The position numbers and the translations under genes were made by a program. Below are positions 25,467-31,772 of a DNA stretch of 36,280 nt, one piece after another (the first letter of the stretch is position 1; each line of letters opens with the position of its first letter). Source of the DNA: Actinomycetes bacterium. Its GTDB lineage: Bacteria > Actinomycetota > Acidimicrobiia > Acidimicrobiales > RAAP-2. The notes under the pieces are model-generated. The model ran no database searches. It was not told the origin of the DNA and saw only the letters and a program-made list of their open reading frames with translations. The stretch covers positions 1 through 36,280 of the forward strand of contig JAKAEP010000010.1 in assembly GCA_021818265.1 (NCBI GenBank), given 5' to 3'.

Positions 25467-25755
25467 CGATCAGCCCCCCGGCGGCGAGCGCGGCGAGGGC
25501 CCGCTCGTAGCGGGCCCGCTCGCCCGCCGCGACGAGGGCGGTGAGGGCGTCGCCGGCCGTGGCGTACTCCCCGAGTCGCTCGAGCACGCCGAGAAGGCCG
25601 GCCGACTTCACGAAGACCAGCCGACGGTTGCCGTGGTGGTAGGCGAGCGCCCCGAAGGGCTCCTCGCGCAGGGTCACCTCGGGGCTGAGCCGCCAGGGCC
25701 GCCCGGCGTCGAAGGCCTCGGCCACCGCCGGGCTAGTAGACGCCACAGAGGCCAT
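25456..25755 (-). CDS. mftB: MftB: MftA-binding chaperone (RRE domain)
   Basis: A 99-residue PqqD/RRE-type peptide-recognition protein that holds the MftA leader and presents the core to MftC. Family traits include the PWRLSPEVTLREEPFGALAY stretch followed by HHGNRRLVFVKSAGLL, then a helical end. The ATG at 25755 would make it overlap the last 23 bases of mftA. GTG at 25725, eight bases after the mftA stop, is an alternative start and would give about 89 residues. Neither has a strong ribosome site, so coupling to mftA translation is likely. Its stop lies inside mftC. Confidence 0.88.
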   Translation of the reverse strand: MASVASTSPAVAEAFDAGRPWRLSPEVTLREEPFGALAYHHGNRRLVFVKSAGLLGVLERLGEYATAGDALTALVAAGERARYERALAALAAGGLIGVG

Positions 25756-25837
25756 CGATCGAGATCTCCTCGACGAGCAGCTCCTCGGGCTCGCCGACCT
25801 CGAGGGTCGTCTCGCCTCGCGCGCTGGGTGGGGTCAC
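25733..25837 (-). CDS. mftA: MftA: mycofactocin precursor peptide (34 residues)
   Basis: Short gene for the peptide that is converted to mycofactocin. It encodes 34 residues with an acidic leader (EVGEPEELLVEE) and ends ISIDGLCGVY. The known family ends IDGMCGVY, where the last Val-Tyr becomes the cofactor, so one position (Met to Leu) differs. GTG at 25837 is preceded by GAAGGAGG four bases upstream, the best ribosome site in this operon, as expected for a substrate peptide needed in excess. It is first in mftA-mftB-mftC-mftD-SDR and divergent from mftF. Because of its size it is easily missed by gene callers. Confidence 0.93.
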   Translation of the reverse strand: MTPPSARGETTLEVGEPEELLVEEISIDGLCGVY

Positions 25838-25915
25838 GGTGCCTCCTTCGACGGCCCCCATTCTGACGCGCCGGCGCGCCGCGTCGCGGACGGCCCGCCG
25901 GTGGGAGACTCGGGC

Positions 25916-27358
25916 GTGGCCCCCGCCCCCGCCCCCGACCCGCACGACCACCCGGTCCCCGCCGGCACCGTCCTCGAGCCCGACCCGCGCGCCCGCCTCA
26001 TCGGCGAGGACCTCGTGGCGGGCGGCCAGCCCTGGCGCCTCCTGCGCCTGCCCGCGCCGAGCCGCGCGGCCCTCGAGCGCTGGCGCTCGGGCGCCCCCGT
26101 CGCCCCCGACGAGGGCGCCCTGGCGCGGGTGATGCTCGAGCGGGGCCTGGTGCACCCCCGCGTCGCGGGCCCCCTCCCCCTGGACGACGTCGACGTCGTG
26201 GTGCCCACGCGCGGCGGCTCCGCGTCGCTCGCGGGCCTGCTCGACGCGCTGCGGGGGATCTCGGTCACCGTCGTCGACGACGGCAGCCACGACCCGGGAC
26301 TCGTGGCGACCTGCGCGGCGGCCGGGGCCGCCCTCGTCGCCCTCGAGCGCCACCAGGGGCCCTCGGCGGCGCGCAACGCGGGCGTCGCGGCGACCACGCG
26401 CCCGGTCGTCGCCTTCGTCGACGACGACGTCGTCCTGGCCGACCCCGCCGACGCCCTGGGACGGCTGCGCGCGGCGCTCGAGGACCCGCGCCTGGGCGCG
26501 GTGGCCCCCCGGGTGGTCGGCCCGGCCGGACCGGGGCTGCGCGTCGGCTACGAGCACCGCCACGGCGCGCTCGACCAGGGAGGGTCCCCGGCGCTCGTCG
26601 ACCCCCGGGGCCCGGTGACCTTCGTGCCGAGCGCCTGCCTGCTCGTGCGCCGCGAGGCGCTGGGCACCGGATTCGACCCGACGCTCGCGATCGGCGAGGA
26701 CGTCGACCTCGTCTGGCGCGTGCTCGACGCGGGCTGGCTCGTGCGCTACCTGCCCTCGGTCGTCATCGCCCACCCGGCCCGGCCGACCTGGCGGGCGTGG
26801 TGGCGCCAGCGGCGCGTCTACGGGCTCACGAGCGCGCCGCTCGCCGAGCGCCACGGCGAGCGCCTCGCCCCGATCCGCGCCGACCGCTGGACCCTCGCCG
26901 CCTGGGGCGGGCTGCTCGCCGGGTCGCCCTCGCTGGGCGCGTCGGTCCTCGCCCGCGCCCTGGAGCGGGCCCGCCGGGGGGCCCTCGCCGGCGTCGAGCA
27001 CCCCGAGCGGGCGGCCCTCGCGGTCGTGGGCGGGAACGTCGCGCGCGCGGGTGGGCCGCTCGCGCGCGCCCTCGTTCGCACCTACGGGGTCGGTCTGCTC
27101 GCCGCCACCCTCCATCCCCGGCTGCGTCGCCGGGCCCTCGCGGTGCTCGCGGTCGGGCTCGCCTGGCGCCTGCGGGGCAGCCGGGTCCGCCCCCTCGACG
27201 TGCCCCTCGCCCTCCTCGACGACCTCGCCTACGGCCTCGGGGTCCTCGAGGGCGCCGTGCGCCACCGGTCGCTGCTCGCGCTCACCCCGCGGGCTACCCC
27301 GTCGCCGTCGTGGGCCGAGGTGCTCGGACTCGCCGCCGGGAGCTCAGACGCCCCCTGA
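25916..27358 (+). CDS. mftF: MftF: mycofactocin glycosyltransferase
   Basis: A family 2 glycosyltransferase of about 480 residues that adds glucose units to (pre)mycofactocin. GT2 landmarks are VVVPTRGGSASLAGLL, VTVVDDGSHDPG, the DxD-type FVDDDVVLADP, and AIGEDVDLVWRVLDAGW for the acceptor/base region. The C-terminal third is rich in hydrophobic helices and may bind the membrane. I prefer GTG at 25916 because GGGAG lies eight bases upstream; GTG at 25901 is in frame and would add five residues. It is divergent from mftA across a 78-base gap that must hold both promoters. In many clusters mftF is downstream in the same direction, so this layout differs. It overlaps the end of the convergent gene by 15 bases. 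Confidence 0.88.
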   Translation: MAPAPAPDPHDHPVPAGTVLEPDPRARLIGEDLVAGGQPWRLLRLPAPSRAALERWRSGAPVAPDEGALARVMLERGLVHPRVAGPLPLDDVDVVVPTRGGSASLAGLLDALRGISVTVVDDGSHDPGLVATCAAAGAALVALERHQGPSAARNAGVAATTRPVVAFVDDDVVLADPADALGRLRAALEDPRLGAVAPRVVGPAGPGLRVGYEHRHGALDQGGSPALVDPRGPVTFVPSACLLVRREALGTGFDPTLAIGEDVDLVWRVLDAGWLVRYLPSVVIAHPARPTWRAWWRQRRVYGLTSAPLAERHGERLAPIRADRWTLAAWGGLLAGSPSLGASVLARALERARRGALAGVEHPERAALAVVGGNVARAGGPLARALVRTYGVGLLAATLHPRLRRRALAVLAVGLAWRLRGSRVRPLDVPLALLDDLAYGLGVLEGAVRHRSLLALTPRATPSPSWAEVLGLAAGSSDAP

Positions 27359-27892
27359 GCCCACGACGCGCGCCGGCGCGGCGGGCGCCCGGCCCGCCAC
27401 CACGAGCACGGTGCCGCCCTGGAGGGCGTAGACGAAGGTCGCGCGCGGCGTCGCGCGTACCGCGGCGCAGGTCGCCCCACGCCGGGGCGCGACCGCGTAG
27501 TCGAGGGCGACCGCGCCGTCGGGGCGCGCGCGCATGGCGGCGACCCCCGAGCGGCTGAGGGGCTCGAGCGCCGCGCTCGTCGTGACCAGGCGGCGTGCGT
27601 CGAAGAAGTCGACGACGCCGAGCCGGCAGGTCGCTCCCGGGGCGTGCACCTCGACCGCGACGAAGGTCGCCCCCAGCGACCTCGTGCGCACCGTCGTGGT
27701 GGCACACGCCGCCCCGTCGCGACAGAGCCGGTCGCGCGCGAGCGCCCGGCGGGCGTCGGCCGCGGCGTCCGAGCGGGCCGAGGGCGTGGGCGCGCGGTGC
27801 AGCGCCCCCACCACGAGGGTCGCCACGACGATCGCGCACGCGCCGAGCAGGAGCGTCGCGCCGCGCGGTCCGAGCAGGGGGCGACGGGCCAC
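27344..27892 (-). CDS. Hypothetical membrane-anchored extracytoplasmic protein
   Basis: A 182-residue protein I do not recognise. A hydrophobic segment (ATLLLGACAIVVATLVVGAL, about residues 12-31) after Arg-rich residues looks like a signal anchor. The remainder has at least four cysteines (RLCRDGAACATTT, GATCRLGV, GATCAAVR) that could form disulfides outside the cell, and no known catalytic motif. GTG at 27892 follows the TauE/SafE stop by ten bases, so the two are probably co-transcribed. Its 3' end overlaps mftF by 15 bases in convergent orientation. The coding assignment rests on the anchor, spacing and reading-frame integrity. Confidence 0.6.
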   Translation of the reverse strand: MARRPLLGPRGATLLLGACAIVVATLVVGALHRAPTPSARSDAAADARRALARDRLCRDGAACATTTVRTRSLGATFVAVEVHAPGATCRLGVVDFFDARRLVTTSAALEPLSRSGVAAMRARPDGAVALDYAVAPRRGATCAAVRATPRATFVYALQGGTVLVVAGRAPAAPARVVGSGGV

Positions 27893-27902
27893 GACCGCGA
27901 GG

Positions 27903-28646
27903 CTAGGCCGGGCGCGCGAGCAGCCAGAGCCCGAGCCCCGCGCCCATCGCGGCGACCGCCCAGCGCAGCGGCGCCTCGGGCGCGCGCCGGGTGATCGAGG
28001 GCCCGATCGAGCTGCCCGCGAGCAGGCCGACGCCGAGCGCGAGCGCCGGCGCCAGGCGCACCGGGCCGAAGAGGAGGAAGGCGACGGCCGCCACGACGTC
28101 GGCCGCGCCGAGCACGACGTTCTTCAGGGCGTTCGCCCGCGCCAACGGCTCGTCGAGGATGACCGCCAAGAGCGCGAGCACCATCACCCCCGACCCCGCC
28201 CCGAAGAAGCCGACGTAGACCCCGACGGCGAAGAGCGCGACCCCGAGCAGCGCCGGGTGGGCCGCGGCGCGCCGGCGCACCAGCCAGGGCTGGGCGACGA
28301 GCGCGAGGGCCGCGGCGAGCAGGAGGTAGGGAACGACGCGCGCGAACAGCGGCGCCGGCGTCTCGAGCAGCGTCACCACGCCCACCAGGCAGCCCGCGAC
28401 CACGACGGGCACCCAGCGCGCCCAGCGCGCTCGCTGGCCGGCCAGCTCGGGGCGCGCGCCGAGCGAGGAGCCCACGAGCGAGGCCGACAGCGAGACGGCG
28501 TTGGTCACGTTGGCCGACAGCGGCGTCAGCCCGACCGCGAGCAGCGCCGGGTACGACACGAGGGTCGTGATCCCCCCGGCCGCCCCGACCGTGCCGGCGA
28601 CGAGGCCGGCGCCGACGAGCAGCGCGTCACGCGCGAGCGCGTCCAC
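27903..28646 (-). CDS. TauE/SafE family membrane exporter
   Basis: A 247-residue membrane protein with about eight hydrophobic segments, of the TauE/SafE family (sulfite, sulfoacetate or other organic-anion export). The repeat signature appears as GAGLVAGTVGAAGGITTLVS with LTPLSANVTNAVSLSASLVG, and again as GVYVGFFGAGSGVMVLALL. It starts with GTG at 28646. Before the IS insertion its start lay only about 21 bases after the alcohol dehydrogenase stop, so it was probably second in that operon. The IS now separates them by 1.1 kb. It may export the product of the upstream dehydrogenase, but the substrate is unknown. Confidence 0.82.
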   Translation of the reverse strand: MDALARDALLVGAGLVAGTVGAAGGITTLVSYPALLAVGLTPLSANVTNAVSLSASLVGSSLGARPELAGQRARWARWVPVVVAGCLVGVVTLLETPAPLFARVVPYLLLAAALALVAQPWLVRRRAAAHPALLGVALFAVGVYVGFFGAGSGVMVLALLAVILDEPLARANALKNVVLGAADVVAAVAFLLFGPVRLAPALALGVGLLAGSSIGPSITRRAPEAPLRWAVAAMGAGLGLWLLARPA

Positions 28647-28665
28647 GCCCGCCGGGCGCCGGGCG

Positions 28666-28671
28666 GCTAGA
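28666..28671. repeat. Target site duplication copy 1 (GCTAGA)
   Basis: Identical to 29747-29752 and directly next to the left IS end. It carries a leftover copy of the alcohol dehydrogenase stop triplet. Confidence 0.85.
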
Positions 28672-28696
28672 TGTATCCGGCCATCAGGTTGGTGCC
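28672..28696 (+). repeat. IS terminal inverted repeat, left (transposase 3' side)
   Basis: Begins TGTATCCGGCCATCAGG; 21 of 25 positions match the complement of the right end. It overlaps the end of the transposase reading frame (stop at 28684-28686). Confidence 0.85.
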
Positions 28697-29655
28697 AGTC
28701 GACTGATCGGCGGACGGCCCCCTAGTGAGCTGTGGGGTCGCTCGTAGTTGTAGCACTCCAGCCACCCATCCAGGGCCTGACGACGCTCGTCGTTGGAGGT
28801 ATAGACGCGCCGATAGGCCCATTCGATCTGCAGGGTGCGGTTGAACCGCTCAACCTTGCCGTTCTGCCAGGGGCAGTGAGGCTTGATGAAGAGCTGTCGC
28901 GCGCCGAGGGCCTCGAGGGTCGCAGCCCAGGCCCGACCGTGGCGGTAGCTGAAGGCGTTGTCGGTGATGACCTCGCCGACGGCGACGCCGCGCTCTAAGA
29001 ACCAGGCGACGGCCCGCGCGAGGAAGCCCGCGCAGCTCTCGACGCGCTCGTCGTCGAGGACCTCGGAGTAGGCGAGACGGGTGTGGTCGTCGACCATGGA
29101 GTGCACGTAGTCAAAGCCCACGCGCTGGCGCTTGTGGTCCTGGGTGTCCCCCGCGGCGGCGCGCCCCCAGACCCGCCAGCCCCCGCCGTCGGGGATGCGC
29201 CCGAGCTTCTTCACGTCGACGTGGACGAGCTCGCCGGGTCGGGCGCGCTCGTAGCGGCGGGCGGTGGCGCGACTCGATCGCACGATCTCGCCGGTCATCG
29301 GGTCGAGCGAGCTGAGCCGGGGCTCACCGGCCCGCGCCAGCACCCGGCTGATGGTGCGCGCGGGGACGTGGAGCTGGGGACTGAGCAGGGCCGGGCCGAC
29401 GCGACGCTCGCGTCGCAGCGCCACGATCTGGGCCTCCAGGGCCGCGGGCGTGCGCCGAGGGCAGTGGTGGGGCCGGCTGGAGCGGTCCTCCAGACCGGCC
29501 TCACCCTCGAGGCGATAGCGCGCGACCCAGCGGCCCGCGCAGTGGCGCGAGACGCCCATCGACTTGGCCACGTGGGAGATCGGCGAGCCGGCAAGGACTC
29601 GTTCGACCAGGATGAGACGTCCCCGAGGGGTCAAACGTGCGTTACGGTGCGACAT
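28684..29655 (-). CDS. IS481-family transposase
   Basis: A 323-residue DDE transposase. The N-terminal helix-turn-helix region includes RLTPRGRLILVERVLAGSP and VAKSMGVSRHCAGRWVARYR. The rve integrase core has D147 in GELVHVDVKKLGRIPDGG, D232 in EVITDNAFSYRHG and E269 in WQNGKVERFNRTLQIEWAY; the last two are about 35 residues apart, as in DD(35)E enzymes. It ends YNYERPHSSLGGRPPISRL, typical of IS481. The ATG at 29655 follows GGAGG. No frameshift is present, so it appears functional. Confidence 0.93.
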   Translation of the reverse strand: MSHRNARLTPRGRLILVERVLAGSPISHVAKSMGVSRHCAGRWVARYRLEGEAGLEDRSSRPHHCPRRTPAALEAQIVALRRERRVGPALLSPQLHVPARTISRVLARAGEPRLSSLDPMTGEIVRSSRATARRYERARPGELVHVDVKKLGRIPDGGGWRVWGRAAAGDTQDHKRQRVGFDYVHSMVDDHTRLAYSEVLDDERVESCAGFLARAVAWFLERGVAVGEVITDNAFSYRHGRAWAATLEALGARQLFIKPHCPWQNGKVERFNRTLQIEWAYRRVYTSNDERRQALDGWLECYNYERPHSSLGGRPPISRLAPT

Positions 29656-29721
29656 GAAAGCCTCCGAAGTGTGGGTTGTGTGTCAACCACCACCATTTCG
29701 GGGGCTTTCGCCTATGTCAAG

Positions 29722-29746
29722 GGAACCAACGTGTTGGCCCGATACA
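29722..29746 (-). repeat. IS terminal inverted repeat, right (transposase 5' side)
   Basis: Read on the minus strand, begins TGTATCGGGCCAACACG. It lies upstream of the transposase start, where the element's promoter is expected. Confidence 0.85.
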
Positions 29747-29752
29747 GCTAGA
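29747..29752. repeat. Target site duplication copy 2 (GCTAGA)
   Basis: Directly next to the right IS end. It includes the functional TAG stop codon of the alcohol dehydrogenase (29748-29750, minus strand). Confidence 0.85.
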
Positions 29753-30899
29753 AGCGGACCACGCCGCGGACGTTGCGTCCGTCGCGCAGGTCCTGGTAGC
29801 CCCGCTCGACCTCGTCGATGGTGTACTCGGCGGTGACGAGCTCGTCGACGGGGAACTTCCCCTCGTGGTGCAGGCGCAGCAGCCGGGGGATCTGGAGCTT
29901 GGGGCTGAACGAGCCGAAGACCGTGCCCCGCAGCTCCTGGTTCATCATGGCGAAGAGCTGCGTGTTGAGCTCGATGGTGTTGAGGTCCTTCGCCCCGAGC
30001 GAGGTCAGCACCACCACACCGCCCTTCGCGGTGATCGAGCGGGCCTCCTCCACGAGCGCCGAGGTGAGGGTGTTCACGGTGACGATCACGACGTCGCAGT
30101 TCTTGCCCCAGGTCAGCTCGGGCAGGATGTTGAAGGCCGCGTCGAGGGCGCTGGTGGCGCCGTGGGTCGCGCCGAGCTTGCGCGCCCGCTCGACCTTGGA
30201 CTCGTTGGTGTCGATGGCGATGACCGCGCGCGCGCCGGCCTCGATCGCCCCGAGCAGCGCCCCCGAGCCGACCCCGCCGCAGCCGATGACCGCCACGACG
30301 TCACCGTGGCGCACGCCGCCGCGTACCACCGCCGAGCCGTAGCCGGTGGCGATGCCGCAGCTGATGAGGGCGGCCGCGCGCAGGTCGAGCCACGGGTCGA
30401 TCTTCACCAGCGAGGCCTCGGCGACGACCACGTACTCGCTGAACGCGCCGACCTGGCACATCCGGTTCAGGTTCTCGCCGTCTCGGTGGTGGCGCCAGGT
30501 GCCGTCGGCGATCTGGGGCCCGGCGACGATGGTGGCCATGAGGTCGCACAGGTAGGGGCGGCCCGAGAGGCAGTAGTCGCAGCGCCCGCACCCGGGCACG
30601 AACGAGACGGCGACGTGGTCGCCCGGCGCGAAGGCGCTCACGCCCTCGCCCACCGACTCCACGACGCCGGCCCCCTCGTGACCGGCCACGATGGGAAAGA
30701 CCGAGTCGCGACCGGTGAGGAGCGTCAGCAGCTCGGGGTCGAGACCGATGCCGCCCTTGCGCAGCGTCTCGTCCGAGTAGCACATCCCGGCGAAGGCCAT
30801 CTTGACCTTCACCTCGCCGGCGACCGGCTCGTCGATGTCGATCAGCTCGGTGCGGAACGGGCCGCCGGCCTCGGTGACGAGCGCTGCCTTGACCTTCAT
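29748..30899 (-). CDS. NDMA-type zinc alcohol dehydrogenase (mycofactocin-linked)
   Basis: A 383-residue medium-chain zinc dehydrogenase of the NDMA-dependent alcohol dehydrogenase type, which keeps NAD bound and passes electrons to mycofactocin. Catalytic zinc ligands lie in GMCYSDETLRKGG (C40) and AGHEGAG (H74). Structural zinc cysteines are C104, C107, C110 and C118 in GCGRCDYCLSGRPYLC. VIGCGGVGSGALLG binds the nucleotide. ADGTWRHHRDGENLNRMCQ is an insertion typical of this group. ATG at 30899 follows AAGGGG. The mft operon lies about 2-5 kb away on the same strand. The IS has inserted at its stop codon, but the duplication preserved TAG, so the protein is unchanged. Confidence 0.9.
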   Translation of the reverse strand: MKVKAALVTEAGGPFRTELIDIDEPVAGEVKVKMAFAGMCYSDETLRKGGIGLDPELLTLLTGRDSVFPIVAGHEGAGVVESVGEGVSAFAPGDHVAVSFVPGCGRCDYCLSGRPYLCDLMATIVAGPQIADGTWRHHRDGENLNRMCQVGAFSEYVVVAEASLVKIDPWLDLRAAALISCGIATGYGSAVVRGGVRHGDVVAVIGCGGVGSGALLGAIEAGARAVIAIDTNESKVERARKLGATHGATSALDAAFNILPELTWGKNCDVVIVTVNTLTSALVEEARSITAKGGVVVLTSLGAKDLNTIELNTQLFAMMNQELRGTVFGSFSPKLQIPRLLRLHHEGKFPVDELVTAEYTIDEVERGYQDLRDGRNVRGVVRF

Positions 30900-30956
30900 G
30901 GGGGCCCCTTCCTACGCGGACGGGCGAAGCCTACCGAGCCCCGTCGCCGCCGGGGG

Positions 30957-31391
30957 CTAGTAGCAGGTCACGTGGCCCGAGGGCGTGCTGTAGCAGACCG
31001 TCGTCGTGGTCACCGGCGGCGCCGTCGTCGCGGTCACCGGGGGACGGGTCGTCGCGGTGACCGGGGGGCGGGTGGTGGCCGTCGTGGGCGCCGGAGCGGC
31101 CCCGCCCGCACCGGTCGGGGACGTCGTGGCGGCGGGCCCGCCCCGGGCCGGCGCACCGGCGGGCGGGGGGGTCGGCGTCGTCGTGGTGGCCGGGGCCGAC
31201 GTGGCGAGGTGCGTGACGATCAGCGCCGCGGCGAGGCCCGCCGAGACGAAGAGGCCCTGGGCGAGCAGGCGGACCCGGCCGAAGCGCTGCTCCACCGGCC
31301 AGCGCCGGGTCCGGGGCAGGCCGGACTCGGGCTCGGGCTCGAGGGGCGCGGCGACCGGCTCGGGCCGGTCCCCGGGCTCAGTTGTCCCCAC
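30957..31391 (-). CDS. Thr/Pro-rich membrane-anchored protein (unknown function)
   Basis: A 144-residue protein of unknown function. A charged, Pro-rich cytoplasmic start (to about residue 45) leads to one transmembrane segment (LLAQGLFVSAGLAAALIVTH), then a low-complexity Ala/Thr/Pro tail with repeats of the type TTRPPVTA and a Cys-containing end (VCYSTPSGHVTCY). The tail looks like a glycosylated, wall-spanning stalk, and the two end cysteines could form a small disulfide loop. GTG at 31391 overlaps the preceding gene by 14 bases, so the pair is co-translated. Confidence 0.6.
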   Translation of the reverse strand: MGTTEPGDRPEPVAAPLEPEPESGLPRTRRWPVEQRFGRVRLLAQGLFVSAGLAAALIVTHLATSAPATTTTPTPPPAGAPARGGPAATTSPTGAGGAAPAPTTATTRPPVTATTRPPVTATTAPPVTTTTVCYSTPSGHVTCY

Positions 31392-31665
31392 CGGCGCCGT
31401 CGCCGGACGAGGAGTCGTCGCCCTGGCGGGTTCCCGAGGGCGAGGACACGGTGACCGCGTGCAGGACGCTCGGCGTGGTCGTGGTCGGGGCGACCGAGGT
31501 CGTGGTGGTGGGCGGGGTCGTGGTCGTCGTCGGGGCCGCCAGGGGCTGGGACGCCGTGGTCGCCGGTGGGCGGGCGTCGATGACCCCGCGGGCGACCCCG
31601 AAGGCGGCGATGACCGTGACCCCGGCCGTGATCACCCAGGTCGCTGTCGACTTCACTCGGTCCAT
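31378..31665 (-). CDS. Small Thr-rich membrane-anchored protein (unknown function)
   Basis: A 95-residue protein of unknown function with an N-terminal transmembrane segment (ATWVITAGVTVIAAFGVARG). A Thr/Pro tail (PTTTTTPPTTTTSVAPTTTT) and a short acidic Ser/Gly end (DDSSSGDGAGGDN) follow. I chose ATG at 31665 because GTGAGG lies about six bases upstream; an in-frame ATG at 31698 is possible but lacks support. It has the same plan as the following gene, with a single anchor and threonine-rich outer tail, suggesting two subunits or two related surface proteins. It is preceded by a plausible promoter. Confidence 0.6.
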   Translation of the reverse strand: MDRVKSTATWVITAGVTVIAAFGVARGVIDARPPATTASQPLAAPTTTTTPPTTTTSVAPTTTTPSVLHAVTVSSPSGTRQGDDSSSGDGAGGDN

Positions 31666-31716
31666 ACGGGCCTCACTTCCTCGTCTCGACCCCGCCATCG
31701 AACTATGGCCGCTGTC

Positions 31717-31746
31717 GATAAACGGTACCTAGGAGGAGTCCGTCAA
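31717..31746 (-). promoter_or_regulatory. Candidate promoter for the Thr-rich gene pair
   Basis: On the minus strand TTGACG (31741-31746) and TTTATC (31717-31722) are separated by 18 bases. The predicted start would give a leader of about 45 bases before ATG 31665. This is one of the few AT-rich spots in the window. It also lies just after the argS stop. Confidence 0.45.
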
Positions 31747-31772
31747 AGTCCTTAAAACCCACAACCCTCGCG

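Larger units (their letters stand above)
28672..29746 (-). mobile_element. Complete IS481-family insertion sequence (1075 bp)
   Basis: The element runs from TGTATCCGGCC at 28672 to its inverted counterpart ending GGCCCGATACA at 29746. Terminal 25-base repeats (28672-28696 and 29722-29746) match at 21 of 25 positions. Both flanks carry GCTAGA (28666-28671 and 29747-29752), a 6-base target duplication. It encodes one intact transposase on the minus strand, in the same direction as the genes on both sides. Ends, duplication and transposase agree, so the element looks recent and possibly active. The insertion point is the stop codon of the alcohol dehydrogenase gene. Confidence 0.92.

Noticed and set aside
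25838..27265. Upstream extension of the mftA frame
   Set aside because: Antisense to mftF; mftA has its own GTG with a strong ribosome site at 25837 and the expected family length.
30978..31150. Tandem repeats near 31000 as a CRISPR-like array
   Set aside because: These are in-frame codon repeats for Thr/Pro tails (TTRPPVTA units) without spacers; no cas genes.
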